64,000 nucleotides of DNA from Natronoarchaeum philippinense. Its GTDB lineage: Archaea; Halobacteriota; Halobacteria; Halobacteriales; Natronoarchaeaceae. Numbering within the stretch: the first letter of the stretch is position 1; each line of letters begins with the position of its first letter. Positions 1 to 7,746 of this stretch are shown piece by piece. The stretch is from contig NZ_OBEJ01000002.1 of NCBI RefSeq assembly GCF_900215575.1, positions 558,001 through 622,000 of the forward strand, given 5' to 3'. A program made the translations under genes and the position numbers. The notes under the pieces were generated by a model that was not told where the DNA came from, searched no databases, and saw nothing but the letters and a program-made list of their open reading frames with translations.

Positions 1-792
1 CGTCGTGAAGCCGTGGTCGGAGGCGACGACCATCGTCACGTCTTCGGGAAGTTGCTCGCGCAGTTGGCCGAGATAGTCGTCGAGTTTGCGGTAGAACTCG
101 AGGAACTCCTCTTTGTACTCGCCGTCTTTCTCGTAGTGCTCGAACAGGAAGTGGTTGACACGATCGGTCGTCATGAAGACGCCGAAAAACAGATCCCAGT
201 CGTCCTGCTCGACGTAGTTCGAGAACGCCTCGTACCGGGCGTCGAGCGTCTTGTGGGCGTTCTCGATGAACGCGGACTTGTCGTCGTCGTGGCCGAGCTT
301 GGCGTTGGCGTCGATCTTGTAATCGATGCCGTCCAGATACTCGGCCAGCTCGTCGGGGTAGGCGGCCTTGTCGATACCCGGCGAGAGGAACCCAGAGACC
401 ATCCGCTGGACGTTTCGCTGTGGCGGGAACGTGACGGGGACGTTCATCACGGTGGCGTCGCGGCCCTCCTCTTGGGCGATGTCCCAGACGCGGTCGGCCT
501 GCACGTCCCGACCCATCGGAACGTAGGTGTCGTAGGAGCCGACTTCGCGGTCCTGAAAGCCGTAGACGCCCGTCTCGCCGGGATTCTTCCCGGTCGTCAG
601 GCCCGGCCAGCAGGCGGAGGATTCGGGCGGGACGATGCTGTCTATCGGACCGGCGGCGCCGTCCTCGGCCAGCGCCGCCAGATTCTCGAACTCGTCGAAG
701 TGGTCCGCGAGCAGGCTATACGGTACGCCGTCGATGCCGAAAAAGGCGACACGCGGGGCGTCGTCGCCGCGCAACCGATCGAAGAGACCCAT
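1..792 (-). CDS. Alkaline phosphatase/phosphodiesterase superfamily protein (3' end outside window)
   Basis: The first 264 codons are present and the frame runs off the left edge. The N-terminus carries the metal-ligand motif FFGIDGVPYSLL (about residues 17-28), then SSACWPGLTTGKNPGETG (about 60-77), whose Thr is the usual phosphorylated nucleophile, and ASDHG near the truncation. This is the layout of type I phosphodiesterase/nucleotide pyrophosphatase proteins. The ATG at 792 is preceded by a G-run (AAGGGGG) that could act as a ribosome binding site. The natural substrate cannot be read from the sequence; relatives cleave phosphodiesters or phosphonates. The family call is firm and the substrate is unknown. 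Confidence 0.85.
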   Translation of the reverse strand, partial: MGLFDRLRGDDAPRVAFFGIDGVPYSLLADHFDEFENLAALAEDGAAGPIDSIVPPESSACWPGLTTGKNPGETGVYGFQDREVGSYDTYVPMGRDVQADRVWDIAQEEGRDATVMNVPVTFPPQRNVQRMVSGFLSPGIDKAAYPDELAEYLDGIDYKIDANAKLGHDDDKSAFIENAHKTLDARYEAFSNYVEQDDWDLFFGVFMTTDRVNHFLFEHYEKDGEYKEEFLEFYRKLDDYLGQLREQLPEDVTMVVASDHGFTT

Positions 793-930
793 GTTGCCCC
801 CTTGAGTGGACTGATACAAGAAGGTTCTTTTCGGGTGCGAGAACGGCCGCTCGTCGCCGATCGCGTCAATGCTTGCAGGAGTCGAGCCGTCGCGGCGTCG
901 AGACGCCGCCGCGCACGCTCTCCGGACGGG

Positions 931-1065
931 TCACTCCTCGTCGCGGTCCTCGGCGTCCGGCGTCGTCTCCGAATCGAAGTTGACCGGAACGACGGTCGGA
1001 TGAGCGATGCCGACGCTGGGCCCGTCTTCGCGGCGATCGTCCGAGGGCGGTGTTCTCGTAGCCAT
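931..1065 (-). CDS. Possible small acidic protein, 44 aa
   Basis: A 44-codon frame starts at an ATG at 1065 and reads MATRTPPSDDRRED..., with a charged N-terminal half, the hydrophobic patch VGIAHPTVVPVNFD and an acidic tail ending DRDEE. Its composition fits a haloarchaeal protein and the stop is clean. A weak TATA-like T-run lies about 30 nt upstream. I recognise no family. A longer in-frame start near 1239 would add a stretch that does not look like haloarchaeal protein, so I prefer the short form. It may not be a gene. Confidence 0.4.
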   Translation of the reverse strand: MATRTPPSDDRREDGPSVGIAHPTVVPVNFDSETTPDAEDRDEE

Positions 1066-1273
1066 CACGGCTGGACGTAGGAGTGGGACGCCCAAAAGAT
1101 TACCCATGCTCATAACACATGACCGGATCGGCGCAGTATTCCTCCGGTGCATGTGGGCGACGCCGAAACCGCGCGACGCCGCCGTGGAGACGCCAGTGTT
1201 GGCTGTCGGGGCGATCTGGCGACCGGCCAGCGGCGTCACGACGGCGCTGAAAAAACGAAGTTCGAACGACGGC

Positions 1274-1819
1274 TCAGTTGCGCGGGCTGTCGAAGTTCTC
1301 GTCGTAGAGGTCCATCGCGTGTTCGATGGCGTCCTTCGCGGCGTCTTTGTCCTCCCAGCCGAGCGTCTCGACTTCCTTGCCCGCTTCGAGGTTCTTGTAG
1401 GTCTCGAAGAACTCCTCGATCTCGTCGAGCTGCTGGTCCGAGAGGTCTTCGAGGCCCTCGACGTGGTCGTAGCGGGGGTCCTCAGTGGGGACGGCGATGA
1501 CCTTGTCGTCTTGCTCGCCGTCGTCGTCCATCTTCATCAGTGCGACCGGACGGGCCTCGATCACGCAGCCGGGGAACGTCTGGTCCTCGACGAGCACGAG
1601 CACGTCGAAGGGGTCCTCGTCGTCGTAGTACGACCGCGGGATGAACCCGTAGTCCGAAGGGTAGTGAACGTTCGAGTGGAGCACGCGGTCGAGCACGACG
1701 CCGGGCACGTCCTTGTCGTACTCGTACTTGTTGCGCTCGCCTTTGAGACACTCGACGACTGCGTAGATCTCTTCGGGCGGGTTCGGTCCCGTCTCCAGAT
1801 CTTCCCAGAGGTTCGTCAT
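1274..1819 (-). CDS. ppa: Inorganic pyrophosphatase, family I
   Basis: This 181-residue protein has the usual length and motifs of soluble family I pyrophosphatases: ERNKYEYDKD (about 29-38), YPSDYGFIP (about 54-62) and the acidic metal-binding segment DEDPFDVLVLVED (about 67-79). It hydrolyses pyrophosphate to two phosphates in the cytoplasm and so pulls nucleotide and aminoacyl-tRNA synthesis forward. The ATG at 1819 gives MTNLWEDLETGPNPPEEIY, the expected N-terminus; the frame is open further upstream but that part does not look like the family. It is divergent from the RosR-like regulator. Confidence 0.95.
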   Translation of the reverse strand: MTNLWEDLETGPNPPEEIYAVVECLKGERNKYEYDKDVPGVVLDRVLHSNVHYPSDYGFIPRSYYDDEDPFDVLVLVEDQTFPGCVIEARPVALMKMDDDGEQDDKVIAVPTEDPRYDHVEGLEDLSDQQLDEIEEFFETYKNLEAGKEVETLGWEDKDAAKDAIEHAMDLYDENFDSPRN

Positions 1820-2000
1820 TGCAGGTACGGATCGTCGAGGCGGCCAAAAAGCATTTTCGGCATTGCCCCGAGCATCAATACGGACAAAAACGGCCACGAA
1901 ACGACGGTGTCGGCCGGACGCGAGTTGCGAACGGCCGTCCCGTTCCAGTGGCTACTGACCCGCATATTACGAATTGATATCGAAGAATAGTTACGAAGTG

Positions 2001-2007
2001 TTAAATA
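2001..2007 (+). promoter_or_regulatory. TATA-like box of the rosR-like gene
   Basis: TTAAATA ends 26 nt before the ATG at 2034, the spacing of a haloarchaeal leaderless promoter. The flanking 1970-2030 stretch is clearly more AT-rich than the surroundings. Confidence 0.6.
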
Positions 2008-2033
2008 TCCTGGTTACATTCACACACTCAGCC

Positions 2034-2390
2034 ATGTCAGAGGCACGGACAATCACCGAACAGGGAGTCGCACGCGACCTGACAGCGTTTCAGCGAAATA
2101 TTCTAACCATTCTCGCCGAAGAACCGATGTACGGTCTCGCAATCAAGCGAGAGCTTGAATCGTACTACGGCGACGAAGTGAACCACGGGCGCCTGTACCC
2201 CAATCTCGACGAGCTCGTCGAACTGGGTTTCGTCGAGAAGAGCGAACTCGACAAGCGAACGAACCAGTACGAACTCACCGACGACGGTGAAGCTGCGGTG
2301 TTCGACCAGTTCGAATGGGCCCTCTCGAAGGTCGTCACCGACGAGAATCGAGCAGAGGACCTCCGAACGCTCGTCGACGACCAGCTCTAA
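2034..2390 (+). CDS. rosR: PadR-family winged-helix regulator, RosR-like
   Basis: The 118-residue protein is almost entirely one PadR winged-helix domain: AFQRNILTILAEEPMYGLAIKREL (about 17-40) followed by VNHGRLYPNLDELVELGFVEKSELDKRTNQYELTDDG (about 47-83), with a C-terminal helix that should dimerise. This pattern is very close to RosR, the regulator of the oxidative-stress response in Halobacterium salinarum, which as I recall also lies next to a pyrophosphatase gene, as here. The ATG at 2034 was chosen because it sits 27 nt after a TATA-like box and the frame upstream is not protein-like. The stop overlaps the convergent gene by 4 nt. The family is certain; orthology to RosR is inferred from sequence feel and neighbourhood. 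Confidence 0.85.
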   Translation: MSEARTITEQGVARDLTAFQRNILTILAEEPMYGLAIKRELESYYGDEVNHGRLYPNLDELVELGFVEKSELDKRTNQYELTDDGEAAVFDQFEWALSKVVTDENRAEDLRTLVDDQL

Positions 2391-2941
2391 AACTCGGGGA
2401 GTCGGGCGTCTGCAGTCTCGAAGACGAGTTCGATCGACCGATCGATTTCGGCCTGTTGCGTTTCGGACGGCCACGCGTTACGTGGGAAATACTCGCTGAG
2501 AAACGTCTGGATTTCCTCACCCGTGGCCGATTCGACCGGCTTGGCCAGATGGTTCTGCATGAAATCGGCGAACGCAGCGGCGTTGTCGCCGTGTACGTCG
2601 CCGTGTGCGTCCCGTACCTGCTCGGCGATCGCCTCGTTGTGGTCCCGCACGTCGTCCCACTCGTCGGGGTCGCCGGGGCCTTCGAGTGAGATCTCGGTCG
2701 CACGATCGGTGTCCTCGATCCGATCGGGATGGATCCGGCCGTCCTCGATCCACTCCTCGGGATGTAACACGAGCACGTCGCCCGTCTCGTCCTCGCGGAT
2801 TCGGGCGGTGAACTCGTGGTTGTCGAGCAGACTCGCTCGTCTGCGGCGGTAGGCCGCCGCCTCGTCCTCGTCGACGGCTTCCCGGGCGAGTCTGGTCAGG
2901 CGCTCTGCTTCCTCACTGACATCTGTCGGTAGCTCTGACAT
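2387..2941 (-). CDS. rnhA operon protein (DUF7108-type)
   Basis: A 184-residue soluble acidic protein of the haloarchaeal family usually annotated as rnhA operon protein. It has an N-terminal helical, arginine-rich segment (EAAAYRRRRASLLDNHEF, about 27-44), a central part that reads like a small beta domain (RIREDETGDVLVLHPEEW), and a C-terminal helical part with NHLAKPVESATGEE. No catalytic motif is visible and its function is unknown. It begins 22 nt after rnhA and should be co-transcribed with it. Its stop overlaps the convergent regulator gene by 4 nt. Confidence 0.85.
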   Translation of the reverse strand: MSELPTDVSEEAERLTRLAREAVDEDEAAAYRRRRASLLDNHEFTARIREDETGDVLVLHPEEWIEDGRIHPDRIEDTDRATEISLEGPGDPDEWDDVRDHNEAIAEQVRDAHGDVHGDNAAAFADFMQNHLAKPVESATGEEIQTFLSEYFPRNAWPSETQQAEIDRSIELVFETADARLPEF

Positions 2942-2963
2942 CGTGATGTGGTCGCCGGATCGG

Positions 2964-3557
2964 TCACTCGCCGTCCAGCGCCTCGTTTGCCAAGTCGTCG
3001 GCGCGCTCGTTTATCTCCCGCGGTACGTGTTCGAGCGACCACGTCTCGAATCGGTCGAGCAGTTCCCGCGCTTTGACTCGTCGCTCACGGAGTCCCGGAT
3101 CGTTCGTGTCCCACTGGCCCGTGACCTGCTTGACGATCAGTTCCGAGTCACCCCGAACGTCGACCTCGTCGAAGCCGTAGTCGGCCGCCATCTCCAGCGC
3201 GCGCACGAGCGCCTCGTACTCCGCGCGGTTGTTCGTCGTCTCACCGATACGCTCGCCGCCCTCCGCGACGATGCCGTCGCTGGTGACGATCGCCCAGCCG
3301 ACCGCCGCCGGGCCGGGGTTGCCACGGCTCGCCCCGTCGAAATAGACGTGGGCCCGGCCGCCTTCCTCGCGCAGGATCGCCTCGATGTCCTGTGGATTTG
3401 CTCCCTGAATCACGACCTTGCCGTCGTAGGCGACGGCCGTGGCGTCTCCCCGCGAGGCGCGCCATCGCTCGTGGTCGGTGTTGCCCTCGGCCACCTCGAC
3501 GCCCGCGTCGAGAAGCCGCTCCCGAGCGCGCTCGGCGTCACATTCGATCGTCGGCAT
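2964..3557 (-). CDS. rnhA: Ribonuclease HI
   Basis: This 197-residue protein has a C-terminal RNase H fold with all four acidic catalytic positions: YFDGASRGNPG (about 69-79), TTNNRAEYEAL (about 104-114), VRGDSELIVKQ (about 128-138) and NERADDLANEAL (about 183-194). It cuts the RNA strand of RNA-DNA hybrids, removing primers and R-loops. The first 65 residues are an extra domain (MPTIECDAERARERLL...) seen in haloarchaeal members. The ATG at 3557 was chosen over longer upstream openings because those run into the TFB promoter and gene. It is divergent from tfb, a common haloarchaeal order. Confidence 0.93.
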   Translation of the reverse strand: MPTIECDAERARERLLDAGVEVAEGNTDHERWRASRGDATAVAYDGKVVIQGANPQDIEAILREEGGRAHVYFDGASRGNPGPAAVGWAIVTSDGIVAEGGERIGETTNNRAEYEALVRALEMAADYGFDEVDVRGDSELIVKQVTGQWDTNDPGLRERRVKARELLDRFETWSLEHVPREINERADDLANEALDGE

Positions 3558-3699
3558 TGACGGAAGGTCAAGCGATTCGGGATATATGTGTTTCCGTTCT
3601 CGATCGCCCGTTACTACCGGTAATCGGCCGCAGTCTTCCGATTCGATGATTTCGGCCCCTATTCTGTCCTCTGGGATAGAATAGAATTCCCACCGAGGG

Positions 3700-3705
3700 T
3701 TTAAG
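3700..3705 (+). promoter_or_regulatory. TATA-like box of the first TFB gene
   Basis: TTTAAG ends 29 nt before the TFB ATG at 3735. A second AT-rich word (CTATAAAAG, 3722-3730) is too close to the start codon to direct transcription of the full coding region. Confidence 0.5.
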
Positions 3706-3734
3706 TGCCTCGATGATACTACTATAAAAGTGCG

Positions 3735-4700
3735 ATGACACGGTCCACCCGCCAGCGGGAGCGCGAACACGAGACGGAGCAAGGAGAGGAGGAGGAAGAG
3801 GGGGTCCGGGAGTGTCCCGAGTGCAACTCCGATAACCTCGTTAAGAGCTCCGACAGGGGCGAACTCGTCTGTAACGACTGTGGCCTCGTGGTCGAAGAGG
3901 AGAAGATCGACCCCGGTCCAGAGTGGCGCGCATTCAACCATCAGGAGCGCCAAGAGAAGTCGCGCGTGGGCGCCCCGACCACGCAGACGATGCACGACAA
4001 AGGATTGACAACGACGATCGACTGGAAAGACAAGGACGCCTACGGTCGCTCTATCTCCTCGAAGAAGCGGAGTCAGATGCACCGGCTGCGCAAGTGGCAG
4101 GAGCGAATTCGGACCAAAGACGCCGGCGAGCGTAATCTACAGTTCGCGCTCAGCGAGATCGACCGGATGGCCTCCGCGCTGGGGGTCCCCCGCTCGGTAC
4201 GCGAGGTCGCCTCGGTGATCTATCGGCGCGCGCTCAAAGAAGACCTCATCCGCGGGCGCTCGATCGAGGGCGTCGCCACGTCGGCGCTGTACGCCGCCTG
4301 TCGGAAAGAAGGCATCCCGCGCAGTCTCGAAGAGATTTCGGAGGTCTCCCGGGTCGAGCGAAAGGAGATCGGCCGAACGTATCGCTACATCTCCCAAGAA
4401 CTCGGCCTCGAGATGAAACCCGTCGACCCCAAAAAGTACGTCCCGCGCTTTTGCTCTGAACTCGAACTCTCCGAAGAGGTCCAGACGAAGGCCAACGAAA
4501 TCATCGAGACGACGGCCGAGGAAGGACTACTCTCGGGCAAGTCCCCGACCGGCTACGCAGCCGCCGCCATCTACGCCGCCTCGCTGCTGTGCAACGAGAA
4601 AAAGACCCAACGCGAAGTCGCTGACGTTGCTCAGGTGACGGAAGTCACGATCCGGAACCGCTATCAAGAGCAGATCGAGGCGATGGGCATCCACAGTTAA
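3735..4700 (+). CDS. tfb: Transcription initiation factor TFB (first copy)
   Basis: The 321-residue TFB has an N-terminal zinc ribbon (C27, C30, C46, C49), the B-finger/linker region around [21 protein letters not shown], and two cyclin-like repeats from about 110 to 320 ([18 protein letters not shown]; then [17 protein letters not shown]). It binds TBP and BRE-TATA DNA and recruits RNA polymerase. Haloarchaea carry several TFBs with differing promoter sets; a second copy lies at 58.5-59.5 kb in this window. The acidic, Glu-rich stretch at residues 13-22 before the ribbon is copy-specific. It is divergent from rnhA. Confidence 0.97.
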   Translation: MTRSTRQREREHETEQGEEEEEGVRECPECNSDNLVKSSDRGELVCNDCGLVVEEEKIDPGPEWRAFNHQERQEKSRVGAPTTQTMHDKGLTTTIDWKDKDAYGRSISSKKRSQMHRLRKWQERIRTKDAGERNLQFALSEIDRMASALGVPRSVREVASVIYRRALKEDLIRGRSIEGVATSALYAACRKEGIPRSLEEISEVSRVERKEIGRTYRYISQELGLEMKPVDPKKYVPRFCSELELSEEVQTKANEIIETTAEEGLLSGKSPTGYAAAAIYAASLLCNEKKTQREVADVAQVTEVTIRNRYQEQIEAMGIHS

Positions 4701-4848
4701 TCTCCCGCCTTCTTCACCGCTTTCCCGCATTCGGAGCACCTGCTGGTTTTGGACTCTGTCGACGCCGATCCGGCGTCATCGCGCCGAAGCCCGACCTCGA
4801 TCGACTCACGCCGCGGCGTCGGATTCGTTCGACCAGTGCGTCGTCGAC
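4697..4848 (-). pseudogene. Possible gene remnant ending in a CxxC knuckle
   Basis: Between the first TFB and the next gene, the minus strand keeps an open frame with no usable start codon. It ends in an acidic/serine linker followed by [15 protein letters not shown] and a stop at 4697-4699, which overlaps the TFB stop. The acidic linker plus a CxxC knuckle is typical of haloarchaeal zinc-ribbon tails, so this could be the end of a decayed gene. It is in a different frame from the neighbouring secreted protein. Evidence is weak. Confidence 0.2.
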
Positions 4849-5336
4849 TCAGTCATCAATCGATTACAGCCGAGGTCGGGCCCAGACGTGGCCCCACCAC
4901 AGCTCACTGTCTGTCCGTCGACGGTCGTTGCGACGCGGTGGCCGACGGTGTCGTCGCTGGCGTGGGTGTCGTACTCGATCCGGTACGCGATCCGACCGGG
5001 ACACGTCTCGTTTGCGGTGGTCGTTTCGTGCGTTCGGAGGTCGATTCGGTACGTAGTGATCGCTGCGCCCTCGGGCGACGTTCTGCGGATCTGAGCCGAG
5101 AGTTCGGTCTCGGGCGTCGCCGTGTCGATCGTTCCGAACTCGGTACCGTCGGTCCCGCTGCTCGACGACGAGAATTTGCGGACATCGTCTTGACAGCCTC
5201 GATCGGTGATCTCGAACGACTCGATTTCGGGGGGACCTGTCGGCTCGGCGTCGCTCTGGAACGGCCCAGCACCGGCCAAGGCGGCGCCCGTGGCGACTGC
5301 TGCGAGTACGACAATGAGGAGGGACAACCGCTTCAT
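4806..5336 (-). CDS. Secreted protein of unknown function
   Basis: The 176-residue product starts with a typical Sec signal peptide (MKRLSLLIVVLAAVATGAALAGAG, residues 1-24) with no lipobox Cys, followed by a Ser/Thr-rich, acidic region and probably a beta-rich domain. Three to four cysteines (DRGCQDD, ETCPGR, SCGG, GCNR) could form disulfides outside the cell. I recognise no family. The ATG at 5336 was chosen because it places the signal peptide at the N-terminus; the longer upstream frame would bury it. It stands alone and is divergent from nreA. Confidence 0.75.
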   Translation of the reverse strand: MKRLSLLIVVLAAVATGAALAGAGPFQSDAEPTGPPEIESFEITDRGCQDDVRKFSSSSSGTDGTEFGTIDTATPETELSAQIRRTSPEGAAITTYRIDLRTHETTTANETCPGRIAYRIEYDTHASDDTVGHRVATTVDGQTVSCGGATSGPDLGCNRLMTESTTHWSNESDAAA

Positions 5337-5453
5337 ATCCACACGCTTGTATTTGATACCCAATAGATCTATCCGTTCGATTGACACTCGGCCATCGACG
5401 CACCGACGCCGGGAGACGAACATTCATAGGCGCGACGCGCCAACTACTGGCGA

Positions 5454-6761
5454 ATGCGGCTCGACGAGTTCGTCGAGGGACTGGAGCGCGACGAGGCCGC
5501 CGAGCGACGGCGTCTCGCCGAGGAGAAGTCCTACGAGATCACAGACTACATCGACCGCGTCGAGGACCGGTTCGAGGACGTCGTCACGGGCGACTCGCTG
5601 GTCGGCTCGACCTCGCCCTCGATCTTCGTCGGGCGAACGGGGTATCCCGACGTGTCGACGGGCGTGCTCTCGCCGGTCGGCGACGAGGACGACGCCGCGG
5701 ACTACGTCACCGACGGGAACTGGTACCAGCAGGGCTACTCGATCGACGACGTGTTCCAGCGCCGGACCGGGCTGATGAACTCCCGTCGGCGCTCGAAAGT
5801 CGACGTGGAAGACGTTTGGGACGGCTTCGTCGGTGCCCAGCGCGAGGTCGCTATCGCCGACCGGCCGGTCGACGTGGAGATCGGACTCGACGGTAGGCCC
5901 GAACTGGACATGGACGTCGACGAGATCGCCGCGCCAACCGGCCCGAACGTCGACGCGAAGTCGGTCGATCTCACCGAGAACCCCTACGTCCCGAAACCGG
6001 TCAAAAAGACCCTCGAAGACGACGATTGGCAGGCCCAAGGCGCGATGACGTACCTCTATCGCCGCGGGTTCGACGTGTACGACATCAACAAGATCCTCTC
6101 GGCCGGCGCGCTCGGGCAGGGCGAGAATCGCAAACTCGTCCCGACGCGCTGGTCGATCACCGCGGTCGACGATACGATCGGTCAGTATCTCCGGGGCCAG
6201 ATCCGCAACTCGCCGTCGATCGACGAGACGCAGGTCTGGTACAACGAGTTCATGGGCAACCGCTTCTGGATCGTCCTCTCGCCGGGGCAGTGGGAGTTCG
6301 AACTGGTCGAAATGAAAGCGCCCGGCAGCGTCTGGAATCCCAACACCGACACGGGCTACTGGATGTCGAGCGCCTCCGAGGGGTACGAGGGTCGCACCGG
6401 CTACGTCGACGAGACCGCCGGCGCGTACTACGCCTCCCGACTGGGCGTGCTCGAACACCTCGCCGACGAGGATCGGCAGGCAAAGTGCATCGTGCTTCGG
6501 GAAGTCACCGACGACTACTGGGCGCCCGTCGGCGTCTGGCAGATCCGCGAGAGCGTCCGGAACGCGTTCGACGCCGACGCCGGCCGCAAGTCACCGGCCG
6601 GTCCGGAGACGCCGCCAGAACTGGCCGGCGAGTACGCCACCGCCGAGAGCTTCCACGGGGCGATCAAAGGGCTCGGCCCGCAGCTGCCCGTCTCGATCGC
6701 AGACCTCCGCCGGAAGTCGGACATGGTGGCGGGGCTGCAGGCGCAGTTGACCGACTTCTGA
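5454..6761 (+). CDS. nreA: DNA repair protein NreA with PCNA-binding tail
   Basis: A 435-residue member of the archaeal Nre family. Recognisable parts are GSTSPSIFVGRTGYPDVSTGVLSP (about 50-73), the middle VPKPVKKTLEDDDWQAQGA (about 181-199), and the C-terminal half with QVWYNEFMGNRFWIVLSPGQWEFE. The last seven residues, QAQLTDF (429-435), match the PIP motif QxxLxxF, through which archaeal NreA binds the sliding clamp PCNA. In Haloferax volcanii the protein takes part in repair of DNA damaged by mitomycin C. The ATG at 5454 leaves the family N-terminus intact. Confidence 0.93.
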   Translation: MRLDEFVEGLERDEAAERRRLAEEKSYEITDYIDRVEDRFEDVVTGDSLVGSTSPSIFVGRTGYPDVSTGVLSPVGDEDDAADYVTDGNWYQQGYSIDDVFQRRTGLMNSRRRSKVDVEDVWDGFVGAQREVAIADRPVDVEIGLDGRPELDMDVDEIAAPTGPNVDAKSVDLTENPYVPKPVKKTLEDDDWQAQGAMTYLYRRGFDVYDINKILSAGALGQGENRKLVPTRWSITAVDDTIGQYLRGQIRNSPSIDETQVWYNEFMGNRFWIVLSPGQWEFELVEMKAPGSVWNPNTDTGYWMSSASEGYEGRTGYVDETAGAYYASRLGVLEHLADEDRQAKCIVLREVTDDYWAPVGVWQIRESVRNAFDADAGRKSPAGPETPPELAGEYATAESFHGAIKGLGPQLPVSIADLRRKSDMVAGLQAQLTDF

Positions 6762-6773
6762 GGGCGCCGGCGT

Positions 6774-7271
6774 CTACTCGATATCCTCGAACAGCGCCTC
6801 GGCCCGCCGGAAGATCGGCGCGCCGAGCCAGTCCCGACGCTCCGCGATGGTCTCGACTCGCTCTCGGGCGTCGTCGGCTTCGAGCACACCACGTTCGACC
6901 AGCGCTCGGAGGACGATCGGTGAGATTGCAACTTTCGCGTCCACCAGCGACTGCAGTTCGGGCAGCGCACGGAGATCGTCAGTGATCAGGAACTCGGCGC
7001 CGATGTCGGAGAGGAGCGACGCACAACTGGCTTCGCCGGCATCGACCCGTGAGGACATCACGCCCGGTTCGTCGATACAGTGAACGGACAACCGGTCGCG
7101 CGCTTCGAGCACGGTCCGTGCAGCGTCGGCGTGTTCGTCGTCGTACTCGGTCGTCGCCTCGATTTCGGACGTGACGACCGTCGTCGCGTGAACGTCGAAC
7201 TCGGCGAGCACGACGCCGAGCGAATCGCCCGCGGCCAGCGAGAGCAGCGCGCTGGCGTCTGCGACGATCAT
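6774..7271 (-). CDS. PIN-domain toxin-like protein
   Basis: The 165-residue protein opens with MIVADASALLSLA, the first acidic site of PIN nucleases (D5), and carries further acidic sites at GEASCASLL (about 78-86) and LITDDLRALPEL (about 94-105). PIN toxins of the VapC group usually cut tRNA or rRNA in a metal-dependent way. Its ATG follows directly on the TAG of the upstream ribbon-helix-helix gene (positions 7272-7274 then 7271-7269), so the two should be translationally coupled as an antitoxin-toxin pair. The C-terminal 40 residues (VLEADDARERVETIAERRDW) are longer than in the minimal domain. Confidence 0.8.
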   Translation of the reverse strand: MIVADASALLSLAAGDSLGVVLAEFDVHATTVVTSEIEATTEYDDEHADAARTVLEARDRLSVHCIDEPGVMSSRVDAGEASCASLLSDIGAEFLITDDLRALPELQSLVDAKVAISPIVLRALVERGVLEADDARERVETIAERRDWLGAPIFRRAEALFEDIE

Positions 7272-7574
7272 CTACAGATCAGCGAGATCCTCGGCCAGCT
7301 CGTCGCCCTGATCGAGCAGCGTCTTCGAGGCCCGCACGGCTTCGGCGTCCTGCCGCCCGACGAACTCTTTCAACGTCGAGAACTCGATCTCGCCGTCCAG
7401 ATACAGTTCGACGACGGCCTCGCGGAACGCCTCGTCGTCTTCGACGGTATCGAGGTACGCCCGGAGCGCCTCGGTGACGATCTCCGTTCGGTTCTTGTGT
7501 GTCACCTCGGCGGCGACATCGGCTTTCTCCAGCAGTTCGTCCGGTAGTCGGAAATTGACGTGTCTCGTTCCCAT
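7272..7574 (-). CDS. Ribbon-helix-helix antitoxin-like protein
   Basis: The 100-residue protein has an N-terminal ribbon-helix-helix DNA-binding segment (HVNFRLPDELLEKADVAAEV, about 5-24; NRTEIVTEALRAYLDTV, about 28-44) and a C-terminal region (EFSTLKEFVGRQDAEAV) that looks like the toxin-binding part of UPF0175-type antitoxins. It should bind its own promoter and neutralise the PIN protein encoded immediately after it. The 170 bp between it and the divergent membrane gene would hold the operator; I see no clear repeat there. Confidence 0.8.
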   Translation of the reverse strand: MGTRHVNFRLPDELLEKADVAAEVTHKNRTEIVTEALRAYLDTVEDDEAFREAVVELYLDGEIEFSTLKEFVGRQDAEAVRASKTLLDQGDELAEDLADL

Positions 7575-7746
7575 GTCGATGGCAACCCGTTGTAATTACG
7601 TTGTACCCACACTCGCCTAAGCGTTTCCCCGATCAAGGTGATCGGGCCGGGTGCTAGCCCATCTGCCCACGCGAGGACGCCGGAGCGCCTCGGTGACGAA
7701 TATGTTCGGGACCACCCGGACGGACGCTCGGGCGCTATCCCCGCCT

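Noticed and set aside
931-1239. A longer 102-residue version of the small acidic gene
   Set aside because: The added N-terminal part is not acidic and looks unlike haloarchaeal protein; the short start is preferred.
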